Positions 61,267 through 64,000 of a DNA stretch of 64,000 bases are shown piece after piece. The notes beneath the pieces were generated by a model. That model saw nothing but the letters and a program-made list of their open reading frames with translations. It was not told where the DNA came from and searched no databases. A program made the position numbers and the translations under genes. Origin of the DNA: an uncultured Cellvibrionales bacterium (GTDB lineage: Bacteria; Pseudomonadota; Gammaproteobacteria; Pseudomonadales; Dasaniaceae). The stretch lies in the NCBI GenBank assembly GCA_913019905.1, contig CAJVZD010000003.1:1-64000 (forward strand), in the 5' to 3' direction. Numbering within the stretch: position 1 is the stretch's first letter; every line of letters begins with the position of its first letter.

Positions 61267-62235
61267 ATGAAGACTAAATTAACAGAAATGCTAGGTATAG
61301 AAGCACCGATTATATGTGGCGGCATGATGCGGATTGGCACCGCCGAATTGGCTGCAGCAGCTTCAAACGCTGGCGCATTGGGTGTCATGACCGCTCTGAC
61401 TCAACCAACCCCTGAATTATTAAAGGCAGAAATAGAGAAGTGTCAGTCGTTGACGGACAAGCCGTTTGCCGTGAATTTGACTGTTGGTGTTGTTGCTACG
61501 GCCATTAATTATGATGATTACGTGAGGGTTATTTGTGAAAGTGGTGTGAAGGTAGTGGAGACTGCCGGACGCAGTCCTGAGCCTTTTATGGAGGCATTTA
61601 ACGCCGCTGGTATAAAGGTTATTCACAAATGTGTGGCTGTTCGACATGCTTTAAAGGCTGAAAAAATAGGCGTCGCAGCGGTCAGTATCGATGGCTTCGA
61701 GTGCGCGGGTCACCCGGGGGAAGAAGACGTTACTTGCCTCGTATTAATCCCCGCAGCTGTAAATAAACTAAAAATCCCGGTAATCGCCTCTGGTGGTTTC
61801 GCCGATGGCCGTGGTTTGGCTGCTGCTTTAGCACTGGGTGCTGAAGGCATTAATATGGGTACGCGTTTTATGGTTACCGAGGAAGCGCCAATGCATGAAA
61901 ATATTAAGCAGCGAATTGTTGAGATGAACGAAACTGATACTTCACTGATTTTCAGGACTTTCAAAAATACTGCGCGAGTTCTAAAAAATGACGTGGCTTT
62001 CAAAGTCACGGAAGTCGAGAAAAATGGCGGGGACTTTGGCGAAGTGCATAGTCTGGTTTCGGGTAAACAGCAGGACCATACTTATGAGAGTGGAGACGTC
62101 GAAAATGGGATGATCACCGTGGGCATGTGCGGTGGTCTGATAAAAGACATACCCAGCTGTAAAGATCTGGTTTCGAATATCATGGATGAAGCCAACGAGA
62201 TTATTAACAGCCGCTTAGCCACAATGACCGCTTAG
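61267..62235 (+). CDS. Nitronate monooxygenase family flavoprotein
   Basis: 322-aa FMN TIM-barrel enzyme: PIICGGMMRIGTAELAAAAS, LGVMTALTQPTPELL, KPFAVNLTV, DGFECAGHPGEED, IPVIASGGFADGRGLAAALA and GINMGTRFMVTEEA. This is the bacterial class I NMO / enoyl-reductase II-like pattern. It is distinct from the gene at 41761-42726, so the window has two members. AAAGGAA lies 7 bases before the ATG. A terminator follows. Confidence 0.9.
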   Translation: MKTKLTEMLGIEAPIICGGMMRIGTAELAAAASNAGALGVMTALTQPTPELLKAEIEKCQSLTDKPFAVNLTVGVVATAINYDDYVRVICESGVKVVETAGRSPEPFMEAFNAAGIKVIHKCVAVRHALKAEKIGVAAVSIDGFECAGHPGEEDVTCLVLIPAAVNKLKIPVIASGGFADGRGLAAALALGAEGINMGTRFMVTEEAPMHENIKQRIVEMNETDTSLIFRTFKNTARVLKNDVAFKVTEVEKNGGDFGEVHSLVSGKQQDHTYESGDVENGMITVGMCGGLIKDIPSCKDLVSNIMDEANEIINSRLATMTA

Positions 62236-62263
62236 CCAGAATGACGGTTTAGGTAGGAACTGG

Positions 62264-62300
62264 GCGCTGATGCCTATCATTAAGCATCAGCGCTTTGTCT
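62264..62300 (+). terminator. Rho-independent terminator after the nitronate monooxygenase-like gene
   Basis: GCGCTGATGC (62264-62273) and GCATCAGCGC (62284-62293), a perfect 10-bp stem, followed by TTTGTCTC. Confidence 0.8.
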
Positions 62301-62416
62301 CAAAATCCCTTCGTATCAAGCTCTGACCTATTTCATCTCAGCGGCTTCGTCGCTAGATCATTTCTACCCGCTGTGAATTTTGACGGCAGTTTGTAGGTCA
62401 GCTTTCTCTAGGTTAG

Positions 62417-63535
62417 TTAGAGCCACACTTCGCGATTGTTTTCCCTGCCGATATCTCTGGAGATTTTGATATCCAGAATTTCTTCCATGTCGCAAGCCGC
62501 AAGCATGTCATCAACTTGCCTGCGCCCAGTTGCGTCGAGCGAGGTATATTCATCCTGTACTCGCTTCAATAAGTAAAAGCGATAAGGCTGTGCGAGGGCA
62601 TTCACTGTCACACCGCGGATCTCGAAACTCCCCAGCCCAACGCCACGTTCAACCGGAGTCGCTGGAGCCAAATCCGTTTGATCATCTAGCCACTGGTTAA
62701 TGCACGCGCTTGCTGCTTTTGTTTCCGGGACAAAATCGATAGCGATTTGTTTAAGAACGTTAATTAAGGACTCGGGAACACAATCGTCTTGCAAATACAT
62801 GCCGCTTTGATCTTCGAATTCTCCGATGTCTAGTTCAGGTCTGTTCATGCGTTCAACCCAGCGGAATAAGCGCACAGCCTGTGTTTGCATGAGGGCCAGG
62901 GGCGCAGGGTCTCGGCCTAAATGGCCGTAGAGGGGTGCAATCATACCGAAGTCGCCGATGCAGGGTTTACCGCCGAGTAGATAAGGCTGTTCTGCGAAAT
63001 GAAGATTAAGTTTTTCAAGCAGTTCCGCGTATAGCGATTCGACTAGCTCGAAGGTATCGGGAACCGCGCCGAACATTTGGCAAGCTGTACGCATCCGGTC
63101 CATATTTTTCTCAGCTTGCTGTTGCCGTTCAGGACTCCTTGGCATCAATGCAGCAAAGTGAAAGCTCAAAAAATCATGATTATCTTTCGGGAAATTCCAG
63201 CGATAGTGCATCGCTGGTCGCAATAGACCTTCCGCACCGATAACATCGAATAGTTTGCTGAGAATTCTTTGTTTGGGCGACTCGGGTGAAAAGCGATTAG
63301 CATTCTCCGCTTCATAATGGTCAATAATAGCAGTACCGTCGCGAATCACGTCCCCGGTTGTTGTCTCTACCGTGGGTATGCTCTGACGTCCGCCCATTTT
63401 AGGCAGTACCTGACGCTGAAAATGTTCGGTAGTCGGCACAGTTTCTCTATAATGAAGTCCTGATTTTATCAGGTAGCTTCTTGCTTTGCCTGTGTAGAGG
63501 GACAAAGCAGAACCGTATAATGTAATCTCACTCAT
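62417..63535 (-). CDS. Glutathione S-transferase family protein, two-domain long form
   Basis: 372 aa. The N-terminal thioredoxin-like domain reads MSEITLYGSALSLYTGKARS, with GRQSIPTVETTTGDVIRDGTAIIDH (the cis-Pro and ESxAI-like glutathione site). The helical C-terminal domain has YLLGGKPCIGDFGMIAPLYGHL. A further 130 residues follow, longer than an ordinary 200-230-aa GST. A role in detoxification or lipid metabolism is possible. It is followed upstream on the same strand by another GST gene. Confidence 0.82.
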   Translation of the reverse strand: MSEITLYGSALSLYTGKARSYLIKSGLHYRETVPTTEHFQRQVLPKMGGRQSIPTVETTTGDVIRDGTAIIDHYEAENANRFSPESPKQRILSKLFDVIGAEGLLRPAMHYRWNFPKDNHDFLSFHFAALMPRSPERQQQAEKNMDRMRTACQMFGAVPDTFELVESLYAELLEKLNLHFAEQPYLLGGKPCIGDFGMIAPLYGHLGRDPAPLALMQTQAVRLFRWVERMNRPELDIGEFEDQSGMYLQDDCVPESLINVLKQIAIDFVPETKAASACINQWLDDQTDLAPATPVERGVGLGSFEIRGVTVNALAQPYRFYLLKRVQDEYTSLDATGRRQVDDMLAACDMEEILDIKISRDIGRENNREVWL

Positions 63536-63634
63536 TGTAAAATCCTTTGCGTTGCGAATCGTTCTCGATATGAATGCTGGCTGGCAACGGGGTCGCGATG
63601 CGAAATAGTTTGTTTAGAACAATGAACTGCAGTT

Positions 63635-64000
63635 TTACAGTGCCATACTGGGGCGGCTATTTAAGTGCTCTCTCCAGCGAAGGATATTTTTGTGGCGTTC
63701 CTGTGGCTTAACTTTTACCACTCGCGCAAAATCGACAACCACCGCTGCGGTAATATCGGCGTTAGAAAATGTATCGATAGCAAGATATTCACGATCTTCG
63801 AGCCTGGCGTCGAGCATATCAAAGAAGTTTTGCAGCCGAGCGAGCCCACGTTCTGCGAGCTCAGGGATTTGCTGGTGATTGACCGGTCCGGTCATCGCGC
63901 GGTCTTTCATTCCGGGGGATGAGTTTCGCAAGGCCTCAGCGACCGCAGATAAACCTTCCAATTCAGCTTTCGCGGTCCAGTTAGCAACCATCCCTTTTTC
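63635..64000 (-). CDS. Glutathione S-transferase, C-terminal part (cut by window end)
   Basis: The last 122 codons of a minus-strand gene whose start lies beyond the window. The visible helical domain (NHQQIPELAERGLARLQNFF, DMLDARLEDREYLAIDTFS, NADITAAVVVDFARVV) is a GST C-terminal domain; ADIT is the N-capping box. The frame is open to base 64000 (E-K-G-M-V-A-N-W), so the true start is outside. Confidence 0.85.
   Translation of the reverse strand, partial: EKGMVANWTAKAELEGLSAVAEALRNSSPGMKDRAMTGPVNHQQIPELAERGLARLQNFFDMLDARLEDREYLAIDTFSNADITAAVVVDFARVVKVKPQERHKNILRWREHLNSRPSMAL

Overview
The window reads as a chromosomal segment of a free-living, probably marine, Gammaproteobacterium. The cobalamin gene order, the CYP153 alkane hydroxylase, the enoyl-reductase/GST/PhyH-type gene stock, FeoAB and the RstAB-type two-component system would fit a Cellvibrionales/Spongiibacteraceae-like lineage. 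That placement is inference from gene content only. Average base composition is moderate, with one visibly G+C-richer block (about 37.5-41.6 kb). No rRNA, tRNA, prophage, IS element or CRISPR array was seen.

Layout. 0-9.6 kb: a galactoside module (MFS permease, TetR regulator, GH36 alpha-galactosidase, GH42 beta-galactosidase, PhyH-type Fe(II)/2-oxoglutarate dioxygenase, aldo/keto reductase). A predicted ~94-nt antisense-strand small RNA lies between the two glycosidases. 9.7-14.5 kb: alpha/beta hydrolase, ExaC-type aldehyde dehydrogenase, L-serine dehydratase and a coupled shikimate-kinase-like P-loop kinase. 14.7-28.0 kb: one long cobalamin regulon behind a promoter and cobalamin riboswitch (btuB, cobO, cobQ, btuC, btuD, cobU, cobT, cobC, cobS, cbiB, cobD, btuF, bluB). 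It covers uptake, adenosylation, side-chain and nucleotide-loop assembly and lower-ligand synthesis, but no corrin-ring genes. cobO is interrupted by a +1 frame change at an A9 run. 28.4-31.4 kb: a divergent TldE/TldD protease pair.

31.4-37.0 kb: a CadC/TPR-type regulator whose 5' side abuts a REP/MITE-like repeat (second copy at the window start), a methyltransferase, and feoAB with a possible Fur box. 37.5-41.6 kb: a three-gene operon of a ThDP decarboxylase-like enzyme, an FAD D-2-hydroxyacid dehydrogenase and an FMN L-2-hydroxyacid oxidase, able in principle to oxidise both enantiomers of a 2-hydroxy acid and decarboxylate the product. 41.7-43.4 kb: a nitronate-monooxygenase-like flavoenzyme and a PadR regulator, divergent around two identical-spacing TATGCA-N6-TGCATA operators. 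43.5-47.5 kb: a periplasmic solute-binding protein and a periplasmic-propeller diguanylate cyclase.

47.6-51.3 kb: tandem repeats, a Spy/CpxP-like protein, a BtrH-like protein, a 58-aa small ORF, and a redoxin that is almost certainly a selenoprotein: an in-frame UGA sits in a W-A-P-Y-[UGA]-G-C active-site motif followed by a SECIS-like hairpin. 51.4-54.7 kb: a fatty-acid desaturase with a small membrane partner, divergent from a TetR gene across two TetR-like palindromes, then a CYP153-type P450. 55.0-60.1 kb: the most system-like unknown locus: an RstB-like kinase and RstA-like regulator enclosing two small acidic exported proteins and a TPR-plus-beta-barrel outer-membrane protein resembling Slam secretors. 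60.3-64.0 kb: lipase-like hydrolase, nitronate-monooxygenase-like enzyme and two GST-family genes, the last cut by the window end.

All calls are from reading the sequence; no database search was run.
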